Assembly: GCF_036013525.1 (NCBI RefSeq) | Contig: NZ_CP107853.1 | Location: forward strand, 2,046,001-2,110,000 | DNA: 64,000 bases | Source: Nonomuraea sp. NBC_00507 | GTDB taxonomy: Bacteria > Actinomycetota > Actinomycetes > Streptosporangiales > Streptosporangiaceae | Direction of reading: 5' to 3' | In this document: in pieces, positions 8,808-17,511 of the stretch | How the letters are laid out: each line of letters begins with the position of its first letter | Numbering within the stretch: the first letter of the stretch is position 1 | The notes under the pieces: generated by a model | The model's input: the letters and a program-made list of their open reading frames with translations, nothing else | Databases searched by the model: none | Told to the model about the DNA's origin: nothing | Translations under genes and position numbers: made by a program

Positions 8808-9300
8808 GCGCCTTGGCGATGTAGTTGTCCGGCGTGCGGGCGAAGGACGCCCGGTCGTCGTCGGTGAGCTCGCGCACGATCTTCCCAGGCACGCCGGCGA
8901 CCAGCACGCCGGCCGGGATCTTCTTGCCGGGGCCCACCAGCGCTCCGGCGGCGACCAGTGTGCCCGCCCCGATGCGGGCGCCGCCGAGCACGATCGCGCC
9001 GATGCCGATCAACGCGCCGGACTCCACGTGGGCGCCGTGGACCATGGCCTTGTGGCCCAGGCTGACCCGGTCCTCCAGGACCGCGGGCTCACCCGGGTCG
9101 GAGTGCAGGCAACACAGATCCTGTACGTTGCATTCCTGGCCGATTTCGATCCGCTCGTCGTCGCCGCGGAGAACGGAGCCGTACCAGATGCTGGACGCCC
9201 GGCCGATCCGGACCCTGCCGACCACGGTCACGCCGTGGGCGATGTACGCCTCGGGATGTATGTCCGGGACTGCTCCGTTGTCCAACGCTGCTATGTACAC
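8779..9300 (-). CDS. Gamma carbonic anhydrase-like protein
   Basis: 173-residue left-handed beta-helix protein built from hexapeptide repeats (e.g. IGIGAIVLGGARIGAGTLVA). The three zinc-binding histidines of the gamma class are present at H66, H83 and H88 (LHSD and GHKAMVHG). Catalysis of CO2 hydration is likely but not certain, since many homologues (PaaY/CaiE-like) are inactive or act elsewhere. It is cytoplasmic. The start is GTG at 9300. The last 29 bases run antisense into the lipoprotein gene. Confidence 0.85.
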   Translation of the reverse strand: MYIAALDNGAVPDIHPEAYIAHGVTVVGRVRIGRASSIWYGSVLRGDDERIEIGQECNVQDLCCLHSDPGEPAVLEDRVSLGHKAMVHGAHVESGALIGIGAIVLGGARIGAGTLVAAGALVGPGKKIPAGVLVAGVPGKIVRELTDDDRASFARTPDNYIAKALRHRQASSL

Positions 9301-9459
9301 CCGTCACATCGTAATTCCCGAGCTCCGTGGCTCCACTATGGCGTTCCGGTTGCGGACGTGGGCAGATGGCAGGAGAGTCGTTTCCTGACGTCTCGTCGTC
9401 AGACCCTCACAACCCGCAGTTTCCCCCCGCCTCACGCAAACCACCTTTAGGTAACCCCC

Positions 9460-10446
9460 ATGATGAACCAGCACGAGAGCATTCCCGATCTGATGCAAGA
9501 GGACACCTTCGAGGTCGTGATGCGCGGCTACAACCGCCGCCAGGTCCACGACTACATGCTCCGAACCCGTAACCAGATACGGGATCTGGAAGAGCGGCTG
9601 GCACGGGCGATCGACCAGGCCGAGCAGGGCCGCATCGAGCTGGCCGAGGCCAGGCGGCGCATGGTCGAGGCGCCGCAGAGCTATGAGGACCTCAGCCCCA
9701 GGCTCGCCCAGATCCTCAAGCTCGGCGAAGAGGAGGCCGCGGCCAAGCGGTCGGACGCCGAGGCCGAGGCCGCCAGCGTGCGTGACGCGGCCAAGTCGGA
9801 GGCCGACCGGCTGTTGATGACGTCCCGCGAGACCGCTGACAAGATCCTCACCTCCGCGCAGGGCGAGGCCGAGCGCCGCGTGCACGAGGCGACGCAGGCG
9901 GCGGAGGGCATGTTGGCCCAGGCGGGTGCGGACGCGGAGGAGCATCTCACCGCCGCCCGCACCGAGGCTGATGAGGCGCTGCGCGAGGCACGGGCCGAGG
10001 CGGAGCGGGTGGTGACCGCCGCCCAAGCCGAGTCCGAGCAGCTGATGAAGTCCGCCAACGCGCAGGCCGAGCAGCTGCTCACGGGTGCGCGGAGTGAGGC
10101 CGATTCGATGCTCGCGGCGGCGCAGCAGCGCACCGCGACGCTGGACGAGCACGCGGGGCGGCGGGTGGAATACCTGACCAACACGCACAGCGAGGTCGTG
10201 CGGCGGCTGACGGAGATCAGCTCGGTGCTGGGCGATCTGATGCGCACCGAGTCGGGCGCGGGGCCGCTGGTGCCCGAGCACGCCCTTCCCCCCTCGCCTC
10301 AGGAGCACGCCCTTCCCTCGGGGCAGGAGGACGTGCGGATCATCGTGGAGGCACAGGAGGAGGAGCGTCCGCCGGCGGACGCGCCCCCGGCCATCTCCGA
10401 CGACACGGACGTGACCATCGTCCGCTTGTCCGAGGTCCCCAAGTAA
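9460..10446 (+). CDS. DivIVA-domain coiled-coil protein
   Basis: 328-residue cytoskeletal-type protein. A DivIVA N-terminal motif (FEVVMRGYNRRQVHDYM, residues ~17-33) leads to a coiled coil over residues ~35-260 rich in AEAEA-type heptads, then an acidic Pro-rich tail. It fits the actinobacterial relatives of DivIVA, Scy and FilP that organise polar growth or septation. A 15-bp direct repeat in the tail encodes EHALP twice. There are two adjacent ATGs, 9460 and 9463. A hairpin follows the gene. Confidence 0.85.
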   Translation: MMNQHESIPDLMQEDTFEVVMRGYNRRQVHDYMLRTRNQIRDLEERLARAIDQAEQGRIELAEARRRMVEAPQSYEDLSPRLAQILKLGEEEAAAKRSDAEAEAASVRDAAKSEADRLLMTSRETADKILTSAQGEAERRVHEATQAAEGMLAQAGADAEEHLTAARTEADEALREARAEAERVVTAAQAESEQLMKSANAQAEQLLTGARSEADSMLAAAQQRTATLDEHAGRRVEYLTNTHSEVVRRLTEISSVLGDLMRTESGAGPLVPEHALPPSPQEHALPSGQEDVRIIVEAQEEERPPADAPPAISDDTDVTIVRLSEVPK

Positions 10447-10474
10447 TCCCACCAGGCGGCTATGACTGTACGGA

Positions 10475-10513
10475 GCGGAAGCCCCCGCCCCCGATAGGGT
10501 CGGAGGCTTCCGC
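10475..10513 (+). terminator. Hairpin after the DivIVA-like gene
   Basis: 9-bp perfect stem GCGGAAGCC / GGCTTCCGC, with a C-rich loop, 28 bases after the stop. No T run follows. Confidence 0.6.
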
Positions 10514-10620
10514 GTTCGTGGCCCCTCCTGCGTGGTGGCCCGGTGCCGGGGCCGCCGAGACGCTGGACCCGGCACCGGGCTGCTCATGTGCGTCCGCCGC
10601 GGAACGCTCCACGGCGGACG

Positions 10621-10863
10621 TCAAGGCGGCGCCGGGCCGGTCCGCCACCGGTGCGGGTCCCCGGCCCGTCGTTCCTGGTTCCGGAGCCGGTCACGCAGGC
10701 CGTCCGGGTCGTCCGCGTCGATGGTCATCGCACATCCGGCGTCGCGCTGCGCCGCGCTCAGCGGATGGTGTCTCGTGGCCCACCAGCGGCCGGCATCGCT
10801 CCGCCAGATGGTCCACTGGGGGAACTCCCGGGCGATCTCGGCGAGGTGCCGATCAAAGGACAT
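10621..10863 (-). CDS. Small conserved actinobacterial protein (WRSDAGRWWATR)
   Basis: 80-residue protein with the pattern FPQWTIWRSDAGRWWATRHH followed by a Arg/Asp-rich tail (DADDPDGLRDRLRNQERR). This short family is common beside XRE or GntR regulators in actinomycetes and has no known activity. The start at 10863 has GGAAGGTGG upstream. It lies 122 bases after a GntR regulator on the same strand, and that gap holds its own promoter-like sequence with a palindrome. Confidence 0.7.
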   Translation of the reverse strand: MSFDRHLAEIAREFPQWTIWRSDAGRWWATRHHPLSAAQRDAGCAMTIDADDPDGLRDRLRNQERRAGDPHRWRTGPAPP

Positions 10864-10922
10864 CGCCGTCCACCTTCCCGGGCCCCAGGCGAGGTTCCAT
10901 CTCTCTAAGAAGATGAACGACT

Positions 10923-10959
10923 TCTCTAGAGATATCAATGATCGTGATGGACAGGTCAA
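10923..10959 (-). promoter_or_regulatory. Promoter and palindrome before the small protein gene
   Basis: On the minus strand TTGACC (10959-10954) and GATATC (10936-10931) are 17 bases apart, close to a housekeeping -35/-10. The 10-bp palindrome TCTCTAGAGA (10932-10923) overlaps the -10 and start region, and a diverged second arm follows. It could be an operator for the adjacent GntR protein. Confidence 0.45.
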
Positions 10960-10985
10960 CCTATCGCTTGACAGATCGCCTTGAT

Positions 10986-11738
10986 TCAGGCGTCGAAGTC
11001 GTACTGGAGTACATAAGCCGCCGAGTCCAGCACCATCTCGTTGACCTCGACGGGCAGTCCACCGGACGTGTACGCGGTCCGCGCGATGACGATCACGGGT
11101 GTGCCGCCCGGCAGGTCCAGCAGCGCGCTCTCGCGCGGTTGCGGCATACGGGCCCGCACCTCCTCGGTGAAGTGGGCCGGGGGCACGCCCAGATCGCCCA
11201 GCCTGGCGTAGACGCCGCCAGGACCTGTGTCGGGAAGGGTGATCGCGCTGCCCTCCACCAGGGTGGCGGGAAAGTAGGACGTGGCCAGTTGCACGGGCCT
11301 GGTGTCGACCGAATAGCGGCGTCGCCGCACCCAGACCTCGCGACTGTCCAGAACGCTCGCGACCTCCTCTGTGGCTCGCTCCAGCGCCACCTCGACGTGA
11401 TCCACGGTGAACGGCCGGCCTCGGGTGTCGGCCTCCCAGATGGCCTGGCCCTGACCCCACTGCTCTCGTGACAGGCGACGTGAGCCGTGCCTGCGGATCG
11501 GTTTGAACAGCCGCACGTAAACCCCCGAACCTCGTCTGGGCACCGCCAGCCCTTCATTGATCAGTACGGCAAGCGCCTGCCTGGCGGTGGCTCGTGCGAT
11601 TGCGTATTCGGCCATCAGTGCGTTCTCGCCCGGTAGTCGGTCCCCATCGCGCAACTCGCCGGACAGGATCCGGGCGCGGAGACCGTCGGCGATGCGGCGA
11701 TAGATAGGGGGCTCGTGGGGTACCGGGGATTCAGACAA
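10986..11738 (-). CDS. GntR/HutC family transcriptional regulator
   Basis: 250-residue regulator. The N-terminal winged helix is residues ~10-75 (YRRIADGLRARILSGEL, ... LPGENALMAEYAIARATARQAL, ... VPRRGSGVYV). The C-terminal UTRA ligand-binding domain is residues ~95-245. The effector is unknown; HutC-type regulators sense sugars, histidine-pathway compounds or other small metabolites. The start is probably TTG at 11738, with GAGGGTGA upstream. Regulation of the downstream small gene is suggested by a palindrome in the gap. Confidence 0.88.
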   Translation of the reverse strand: MSESPVPHEPPIYRRIADGLRARILSGELRDGDRLPGENALMAEYAIARATARQALAVLINEGLAVPRRGSGVYVRLFKPIRRHGSRRLSREQWGQGQAIWEADTRGRPFTVDHVEVALERATEEVASVLDSREVWVRRRRYSVDTRPVQLATSYFPATLVEGSAITLPDTGPGGVYARLGDLGVPPAHFTEEVRARMPQPRESALLDLPGGTPVIVIARTAYTSGGLPVEVNEMVLDSAAYVLQYDFDA

Positions 11739-11890
11739 CTTTGATCACCCTCTGTCACCAACCAGGTAGTGGCGTCTCCAGAGAACTTGCCCCGTCTTGT
11801 CCACGATCGCACAGATACAGAGGTTGGTCCCGGGCTTCTTTTGAGCGGATCGTGCCCGTGTGGTGAATTCCGCTGCGTTTTAGCAGACCG

Positions 11891-12352
11891 TTACCGTGGA
11901 ACGGTCCCAGCCGGTATTCGGCTGGCCCGCCAGCGGCGAGTAATCAGTGCGAAGATCACGGCGCCTGCCGTGTTGAGGATGACATCGTCGATGGAGGAGA
12001 AACGGCCCAGCCTCAGCACGTAATGGAGGAGCTCGACCAGGACCGAAAATGCCGCGGAGACCGCCGCAACCCGGCCGATCGAGGCCATGGCGGGGGTGCG
12101 TACCGGCAGCAGCGCCCCCAGGGCGGCGAACACCAGCAGATTGCCTCCGACCTGCACCAACACGGTCTGCCACGATGCGGTGGCGACGTCGGCGAGGTCC
12201 ATGAACGGGACGAGGCCGACTCCGCGAGCGCCGTCGGACGGCTTGAGGATCATCCAGATCCACGGCGCGGTGCCGACCACGATGCCGAGGTCGGCGATCG
12301 ACGTGCGCAGAGGCGCCGGGTGGCCGGCGCACGTCCGCGCCACCCCGACCAT
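11891..12352 (-). CDS. VanZ family membrane protein
   Basis: 153-residue protein with about four hydrophobic helices and the VanZ pattern NLVPF-like GLVPFMDL, LVQVGGNLLVFAALG, and SIDDVILNTAGAVIF. VanZ proteins are linked to low-level glycopeptide resistance and cell-surface processes; the mechanism is unclear. The start at ATG 12352 gives a full-length family member but lacks a good ribosome-binding site. Confidence 0.75.
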   Translation of the reverse strand: MVGVARTCAGHPAPLRTSIADLGIVVGTAPWIWMILKPSDGARGVGLVPFMDLADVATASWQTVLVQVGGNLLVFAALGALLPVRTPAMASIGRVAAVSAAFSVLVELLHYVLRLGRFSSIDDVILNTAGAVIFALITRRWRASRIPAGTVPR

Positions 12353-12490
12353 GATGGTCAGTGATCTAGGGGTACCGGAAGATGTCCATCTGGACAGGTC
12401 TTCTCGGATCCTTTTGCGCCGTGGTCGAGGGAGACGATGCCAGGGAAGCCTTCTCGCCGAGAGCGACGTGGAGGTGGCAGGGAGGGTGGC

Positions 12491-12559
12491 ATGCGATCGC
12501 TCGACTTCTACTCTGAACCCACCACGATCACCATCAAACTGGAGCAACCCGATGTATGA
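12491..12559 (+). CDS. Possible 22-codon leader ORF
   Basis: A short ORF (MRSLDFYSEPTT...) starts at an ATG behind the strong ribosome-binding site GGGAGGGTGGC. It ends 8 bases inside the following hydratase gene, whose own start has a weaker site. It could couple translation of that operon. It contains no run of regulatory codons. It could also be chance or a relic of a lost upstream gene. Confidence 0.3.
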   Translation: MRSLDFYSEPTTITIKLEQPDV

Positions 12560-13349
12560 CGAATGGTCCCAGGCCGTCGACGCACGCTCCCAGGCCGCCG
12601 AACGGCTGGCCGAAGCCGCGCGCTCCGGCAAGCCGTGCGCGCCGATCAGGGACCTGATCGGTACGGCGACCGACGCGTACGCCGTCCAGGAAATCAACAC
12701 CCGGCGGGCGCTCGGCGAGGGACGGCGCCTGGTCGGCAGGAAGATCGGCGTCACGAACCTCGAGGTGCAGCGGCAGCTCGGCATCGACCAGCCGACCTGC
12801 GCCCCGCTCTTCGCGGACATGGCCTACCTCGACGGGCTGCCCATTCCGTATGGGCGGCTCCTGCAACCGCGGGCCGAGGCCGAGGTGGCGCTCGTGCTCG
12901 GCGCGGACCTGGTGGGCGGTCCTTTCACGGTGGCCGAGGTGATCAGGGCGGTGGAGTTCGCGCTGCCCGCCATCGAGATCGCCGACTCGCGCATTGACGG
13001 CTGGGACATCACCCTGGCGGACACAGTGTCCGACAACGCCTCCAGCGGGGTGTTCGTGCTGGGGAACACGCCGGTCTCGCTGATGGGGCTCGATCTGCGT
13101 GCGTCCGGGATGACGATGACCTGCGCCGGGACGGAGGTCTCGGCCGGGTCGGGCGCCGCGTGTCTGGGCAGCCCGCTCAACGCGGCCGTGTGGCTGGCCA
13201 CGCGGCTGGGCCGTACGCAGCGGCCCCTGCGGGCCGGTGAGGTGGTGCTGACCGGCGCGCTCGGCCCGGTCGTGCCGGTCGAGCCCGGGGACGTGTTCGA
13301 GGCGCACATCGACGGGCTCGGATCGGTGCGGGCGGTGATCGGCACGTGA
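12552..13349 (+). CDS. 2-oxopent-4-enoate hydratase / 4-oxalocrotonate decarboxylase family
   Basis: 265-residue member of the fumarylacetoacetase-like MhpD/DmpH family. Metal-binding acidic residues lie in [14 protein letters not shown] and in [21 protein letters not shown] is the conserved N-terminal motif. Members hydrate 2-oxopent-4-enoate or decarboxylate 2-oxo-3-hexenedioate. Because a 2-aminomuconate-deaminase-like RidA and a kynureninase follow, decarboxylation of 4-oxalocrotonate in the 3-hydroxyanthranilate/2-aminomuconate route is the more likely role. GGAG lies before the start, and the stop overlaps the RidA gene (GTGA). Confidence 0.85.
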   Translation: MYDEWSQAVDARSQAAERLAEAARSGKPCAPIRDLIGTATDAYAVQEINTRRALGEGRRLVGRKIGVTNLEVQRQLGIDQPTCAPLFADMAYLDGLPIPYGRLLQPRAEAEVALVLGADLVGGPFTVAEVIRAVEFALPAIEIADSRIDGWDITLADTVSDNASSGVFVLGNTPVSLMGLDLRASGMTMTCAGTEVSAGSGAACLGSPLNAAVWLATRLGRTQRPLRAGEVVLTGALGPVVPVEPGDVFEAHIDGLGSVRAVIGT

Positions 13350-13765
13350 GGGCCAAAGGCATGCGGGTGCCTGGAAAGGCCACGCCGCGTGGCAGGTTTC
13401 CGCACGTCAAGCGAGCAGGTGACTTCCTGTACGTCTCGGGCGTCAACTGCCGCAGGACCGACGACACGTTCGTGGGTGTGGAGGTCTACAAGGACGGGGC
13501 GACGAACCTGGACATCCGCGCTCAGACCAGGACGGTCATCGAGAACATCGGCGACATTCTCAAGGCGGCCGGCGGCTCGCTCGCCGACCTCGTCCAGATC
13601 ACGGCGTACCTGGTCAACATGAACGACTTCAAGGGCTACAACGAGGTCTACGCCGAGTTCTTCGACGAGGAGGGGCCCACCAGGACCACGGTCGCGGTGC
13701 ACCAGTTGCCGCACCCCCACCTGCTCATCGAGATGCAGGCCGTCGCCTACCATCCGCAGGAGTGA
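13346..13765 (+). CDS. RidA-family protein, probable 2-aminomuconate deaminase
   Basis: 139-residue RidA/YjgF-fold protein. It has the trimeric enamine/imine deaminase features: [11 protein letters not shown], a [12 protein letters not shown] helix, and the Arg in [13 protein letters not shown]. The insert [18 protein letters not shown] fits the longer aminomuconate deaminase subgroup better than housekeeping RidA. Its position between a decarboxylase/hydratase and kynureninase supports hydrolysis of 2-aminomuconate to 4-oxalocrotonate plus ammonia. The GTG start overlaps the upstream stop by four bases. Confidence 0.85.
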   Translation: MRAKGMRVPGKATPRGRFPHVKRAGDFLYVSGVNCRRTDDTFVGVEVYKDGATNLDIRAQTRTVIENIGDILKAAGGSLADLVQITAYLVNMNDFKGYNEVYAEFFDEEGPTRTTVAVHQLPHPHLLIEMQAVAYHPQE

Positions 13766-13836
13766 CCCGGGGAGCTGGTGCAGAACCGGCCAGAATGGTG
13801 TAAACCGGGGTAGTTGCCCACAAAGGGAGTGAACGG

Positions 13837-15033
13837 GTGATAGATCGCGACCACTGCCTCGCCCTCGACGCCGGCGACCCGCTCCGCGCGTTCCGAGACG
13901 AGTTCGTGCTCCCCGAAGGCGTCGTCTACCTCGTGGGCAACTCGCTCGGCGCGTTGCCCCGCCGTACCGCGGAGCGCGTGCGGCGAGCCGTCGAGGACGA
14001 GTGGGGCGGGCACCTGGTCGGCGGCTGGAACCACGACGGCTGGTACGCCCAGCCGCTGACCGCCGGTGACCGGCTGGCCCCGCTGATCGGCGCGGGACCC
14101 GGGCAGGTCGTGGTGGGCAACACGACCTCGATCGCGGTCTACCAGACGGTGGCGGCCGCGCTGCGGCTGCGCCCGGAGCGCCGGGTGATCGTCTCCGACG
14201 TGCGCAACTTCCCCACCGACCACTACATGGTGCAAGGGCTGGCCGGGCTGCTCGGCGGCTACGAGATCCGCGACTTCGCGGCAGGGCGGTTCGACGACGC
14301 GGCCGTGGTGCTGCTGTCGGAGGTGGACTACCGGACCGGCGCGCGCCACGACGTGCCGTCGATCACCGCCCGCGTGCAGGAGGCCGGGGCGCTCATGGTC
14401 TGGGACGTGTGCCACAGCGTGGGCGCCATGGAGGTGGACGTGTCGGCGGCGGATTTCGCGGTCGGATGCACGTACAAGTACCTGAACGCCGGCCCGGGCG
14501 CGCCCGCGTTCCTCTACGTCAACCCGCGGCACCACGCCACCGCCGAGAACGTGCTGTCCGGCTGGCACGGGCACGCCGAGCCGTTCGCGTTCGAGCCCGG
14601 CTACCGCCCGGCCGAGGGGATCAGACGGTTCGCGGTGGGCACGCCGCATGTGTTGTCGTTCGCGGCGCTGGAGGCGGCGCTCGACGTATGGGAACGGGTC
14701 CCCATGGGCCAAGTGCGGGCCAAGAGCATGGCGCTGACCTCGCTCTTCGTCGACCTGGTGGGGGACGCGCTGGAGCTGGTCTCGCCGGCCGACGCCGCCG
14801 CGCGCGGCAGTCAGGTGAGCCTGCGCCACCCCGACGGCTATCCGGTCATGCGGGCGCTGATCGACCGCGGCGTGCACGGGGACTTCCGCGCGCCGGATGT
14901 GCTCAGGTTCGGCTTCGCGCCGCTCTACATCCGCTACACCGACGTTTACGACGCGGCCGCCACGCTGCTGGAGGTGCTGGATCGGGAGCTCTGGCGGGAG
15001 GAGAAGTACGCCCAGCGGCTGGCCGTCACCTAA
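13837..15033 (+). CDS. kynU: Kynureninase
   Basis: 398-residue fold-type I PLP enzyme that cleaves kynurenine or 3-hydroxykynurenine to (3-hydroxy)anthranilate and alanine. The family motifs are YLVGNSLGALP at the N-terminus, VVGNTTSIAVYQ for phosphate binding, WDVCHSVGAM for the PLP aspartate, and the Schiff-base lysine K214 in CTYKYLNAGPGAPAF. Start GTG 13837 has AAAGGGAG upstream. It lies 71 bases after the RidA gene on the same strand, so these three genes probably form one tryptophan-catabolic operon; the dioxygenase and ACMSD steps are not in the window. The 3' end overlaps a convergent gene by four bases. Confidence 0.93.
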   Translation: MIDRDHCLALDAGDPLRAFRDEFVLPEGVVYLVGNSLGALPRRTAERVRRAVEDEWGGHLVGGWNHDGWYAQPLTAGDRLAPLIGAGPGQVVVGNTTSIAVYQTVAAALRLRPERRVIVSDVRNFPTDHYMVQGLAGLLGGYEIRDFAAGRFDDAAVVLLSEVDYRTGARHDVPSITARVQEAGALMVWDVCHSVGAMEVDVSAADFAVGCTYKYLNAGPGAPAFLYVNPRHHATAENVLSGWHGHAEPFAFEPGYRPAEGIRRFAVGTPHVLSFAALEAALDVWERVPMGQVRAKSMALTSLFVDLVGDALELVSPADAAARGSQVSLRHPDGYPVMRALIDRGVHGDFRAPDVLRFGFAPLYIRYTDVYDAAATLLEVLDRELWREEKYAQRLAVT

Positions 15034-16073
15034 GCGCGGCGGCGGAACTCCTCCAGCTTGTCTTCGATGACGTCCCTGATCAGGTCGCGGGCCTGCATCC
15101 GGGGCACGCCCGACATCAGCAGGCTGTCGTAGTCGGTGTCGAGGTGCCTGATGGAGGCGATCACGGCCAGCGTGATCGCGTTCTCGTCGAGCGCCCTGGC
15201 CGCCGCCGACCGGCCGACCCTGCCGCTGCCGCGCTGCCCGGCGTGCTCGGCGATCTCGCGCGCCCGCTCCGGCGGGCAGCCGGGGAACAATCGGGCGATC
15301 TCGGCCGCCATACTGGCCTGGAACTCGACGTCCTGCTCGGCCCTGCGCTCCCGGTCGCGCTCGCGGCGGCGCAGGCGCACCTCCTCGTCGGCCAGGCAGC
15401 GTTCCTCGGCCGCGTCCAGCGCGGCCTGCTCGACCAGCAGGCCGAGGCGCTGGTAGATCTTGCGCCGCCGGTTGAACTGCACCACCACGGCCGACAGGCC
15501 GCTCTCCTGCTTGGCGCGGCGGCTGAGCGCCGCGTTTCCGGCAGGCAGGAACACCAGGTGGTCCATGTCTGCGCAGGTCAGGCAGTGCGGCTGGTCGTCC
15601 TCCATGATCAGGTAGGGCCCGGTGTCGCCGCAGGCCGCGCACGTCCAGTCGGTCAGTGGGGCCACCGCCACCAGGTCGGGCGCCTTGCTCTGCCGCTCGG
15701 TGAGACGGCGCACTCTGGCCTCGCCGAGGTCGGGCGAGATCCAGTGGACGCGGAACGGCTCCTGCGGGTGGCGGGCGGTGAAGCGCAGCTCGCGACGGTC
15801 GCGGGTGCCGGCCACGTACGGGGTGTCCACCGGATTGAGCCCTTTGGCCAGCGCCCACTCCTTCAGCAGCGCGGCCGCGGCGACCAGGCGGTCCTCGTCC
15901 ACGTCCGCCAGCTCGGCCAGCGTGGCCACCCGGCCCTGCCGCCAGGTGTCCACGTGCCGGGAATGCAGCCAGCGCAGGCCTGTGACCACGTCGATGAACG
16001 TCACGTACTTGCGGGTGGTCAGCGCGATCTCGGCCGCGTCGGCGACCCTGCGTGCCAGGTTCGGCTTACTCAC
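15030..16073 (-). CDS. DUF2293 domain protein with a zinc-ribbon-like motif
   Basis: 347-residue protein. A CAACGDTG...CLTCADMDH pair (about residues 145-175) looks like a zinc ribbon. The middle is a charged helical stretch (RRRERDRERRAEQ). The C-terminal DUF2293 domain has LFPGCPPERAREIAEHAGQ and VGRSAAARALDENA, then IRHLDTDYD. Function unknown; the composition suggests nucleic-acid binding. Start GTG 16073 follows GGAGGAGG. It converges on kynU with a four-base overlap. Confidence 0.82.
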   Translation of the reverse strand: MSKPNLARRVADAAEIALTTRKYVTFIDVVTGLRWLHSRHVDTWRQGRVATLAELADVDEDRLVAAAALLKEWALAKGLNPVDTPYVAGTRDRRELRFTARHPQEPFRVHWISPDLGEARVRRLTERQSKAPDLVAVAPLTDWTCAACGDTGPYLIMEDDQPHCLTCADMDHLVFLPAGNAALSRRAKQESGLSAVVVQFNRRRKIYQRLGLLVEQAALDAAEERCLADEEVRLRRRERDRERRAEQDVEFQASMAAEIARLFPGCPPERAREIAEHAGQRGSGRVGRSAAARALDENAITLAVIASIRHLDTDYDSLLMSGVPRMQARDLIRDVIEDKLEEFRRRA

Positions 16074-16193
16074 AGGGCCTCCTCCGCTCGCTCACGTGGA
16101 TAGTCTCTCGCGCCCTTTGTCGGGAGATGGCCAGACCCGAAGCTTTCCTTTTGCGCATCGGGGCTAGTAATTCCTCCGGATTGGAGGAACATC

Positions 16194-16997
16194 GTGCGCC
16201 TGTTCTGGCCTGCCGTCCTCATGGTCGCCACCTCGTGTGGCCTGGCCGAGGAGGGCACACAACCCGTCGTCACCGGAGCGGTCGGCAGCAAGCCGATCGT
16301 CGCCATCCCCAAGGGGGATCCAGCCCGCACGTCGCGGATCACGGTGCTGTCGGAGGGGAGCGGGCGGCGCACGCTGCCGGGGGACGTGGTGCTCGCGGAC
16401 GTGGACATCCGGCGGTGGTCCGGCAATCAGCCGTATCTGAGCACCTACGACGCCAACCAGCCCACCACGGTCGTCTTCGACGGCAGGCAGGTGGCGGAGA
16501 CCTGGCGCCGCTCGCTCATCGGTCACCCGGCGGGCAGCCGCGTCATGCTCGTCGGCCCCGCCGCCGAGGCCCTGGGGCCGGACGTTCCGGTGACCGGCGT
16601 CGCGCCCGCGGACACGCTCGTGGTGGTCTTCGACATCCTGGGCGGCTACCCGCCCGACGCCCGCCTGATCGGCCGCGCGCTGCCGGTCGTCCCCGCCGAC
16701 CTCACGCCTGCCGCGCCGCCCCGCACCCTCATCGACGGCTCCGGGCGGGAGATCGTGGCCGGCTCGAAGGTGGTCGTCCAGTACGTGGCCGCCGCCTGGC
16801 CGTCCCGCCTGGTCGTGGACTCCTCCTACCGGCGGGGCGGACCGGCGGCGTACCCGCTGAAGCCGGGTGCGGTGCCGCCGGCCTGGCTGAGCGCGCTGGT
16901 CGGGCAGCGGGTGGGCTGCCGCATGGCGGTGCCGTCCCCGGGCGAGGAGCCGAGGCTGTACGTCATCGACGTCCTGGACACCATCACCCAGGCGTGA
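16194..16997 (+). CDS. FKBP-type peptidyl-prolyl isomerase-like lipoprotein
   Basis: 267-residue secreted protein. MRLFWPAVLMVATSC carries a lipobox-like VATSC, so a lipid anchor outside the membrane is likely. Two FKBP-like halves follow, residues ~45-150 and ~175-265 (GSKVVVQYVAAAW, ALVGQRVGCRMAVP). The first is degenerate, and aromatic active-site positions are poorly kept, so isomerase activity is uncertain. Ribosome-binding site GGAGGAA precedes GTG 16194. The 3' end overlaps the convergent GNAT gene by 14 bases. Confidence 0.8.
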   Translation: MRLFWPAVLMVATSCGLAEEGTQPVVTGAVGSKPIVAIPKGDPARTSRITVLSEGSGRRTLPGDVVLADVDIRRWSGNQPYLSTYDANQPTTVVFDGRQVAETWRRSLIGHPAGSRVMLVGPAAEALGPDVPVTGVAPADTLVVVFDILGGYPPDARLIGRALPVVPADLTPAAPPRTLIDGSGREIVAGSKVVVQYVAAAWPSRLVVDSSYRRGGPAAYPLKPGAVPPAWLSALVGQRVGCRMAVPSPGEEPRLYVIDVLDTITQA

Positions 16998-17511
16998 CCT
17001 CGCCGTCGAGGTCGGAGCGGATCATGCTGTAAAGCACGCCGTCGTGCCACTTGCCGGCGCGGAACCCGCCGCCGCGCAGGACGCCCTCCCGGGTGAACCC
17101 GGCCTTCTCCAACGCCCGCTGCTCGGCCAGGTTGTCGATCTCGGTGGACGCCTCGATCCTGTTGGCCGTCGTGTGGTCGAAGAGGTAACGGGCGATCAGC
17201 TTCTGTGCCTCAGTGCCGATCCCCCTGCCGCGGAACTCCGGCGCCACGATGATCCCCATGGACCAGTAGTAGCTGGCGCGGTCGGCGATCTGCTTCCTGA
17301 AGGACACGAAACCGGCCGCCTCGTCGCCGTCCGCGATGATCAGCATGCCACGGTCGTCGCCGAGCATTCCGTTGTCCGCCCATTGTTCGCGGACCCGGTG
17401 CGGGTTCTGGAAGCCGTACCACTGGAAGGCACCCGTGCTGTCCGGGTCGCTGATGAGCCGGTGGAGGAAGGGCAGGTCGTCCTCGTCGACGGGACGCAGC
17501 TTGATGGTCAT
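16984..17511 (-). CDS. GNAT N-acetyltransferase, RimJ/RimL-like
   Basis: 175-residue acetyltransferase. The acetyl-CoA pyrophosphate loop is GRGIGTEAQKL (about residue 96), the beta-bulge region is WSMGIIVAPEFRG, and IEASTEIDNLAEQRALEKAGF is the typical C-terminal RimJ/RimL stretch. The acceptor is unknown. The ATG overlaps the stop of the NERD-pseudokinase gene (ATGA), so the pair is translationally coupled; the GNAT might act on the same target or modify its partner. Confidence 0.88.
   Translation of the reverse strand: MTIKLRPVDEDDLPFLHRLISDPDSTGAFQWYGFQNPHRVREQWADNGMLGDDRGMLIIADGDEAAGFVSFRKQIADRASYYWSMGIIVAPEFRGRGIGTEAQKLIARYLFDHTTANRIEASTEIDNLAEQRALEKAGFTREGVLRGGGFRAGKWHDGVLYSMIRSDLDGEVTPG

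Noticed and set aside
10460..10648. 62-codon minus-strand ORF
   Set aside because: No ribosome-binding site, overlaps the terminator hairpin of the DivIVA-like gene and the end of the small protein gene.
13747..15858. 703-codon minus-strand open frame over kynU
   Set aside because: Overlaps kynU and DUF2293 out of frame, composition Arg/His/Gly/Ala-rich, no family pattern.
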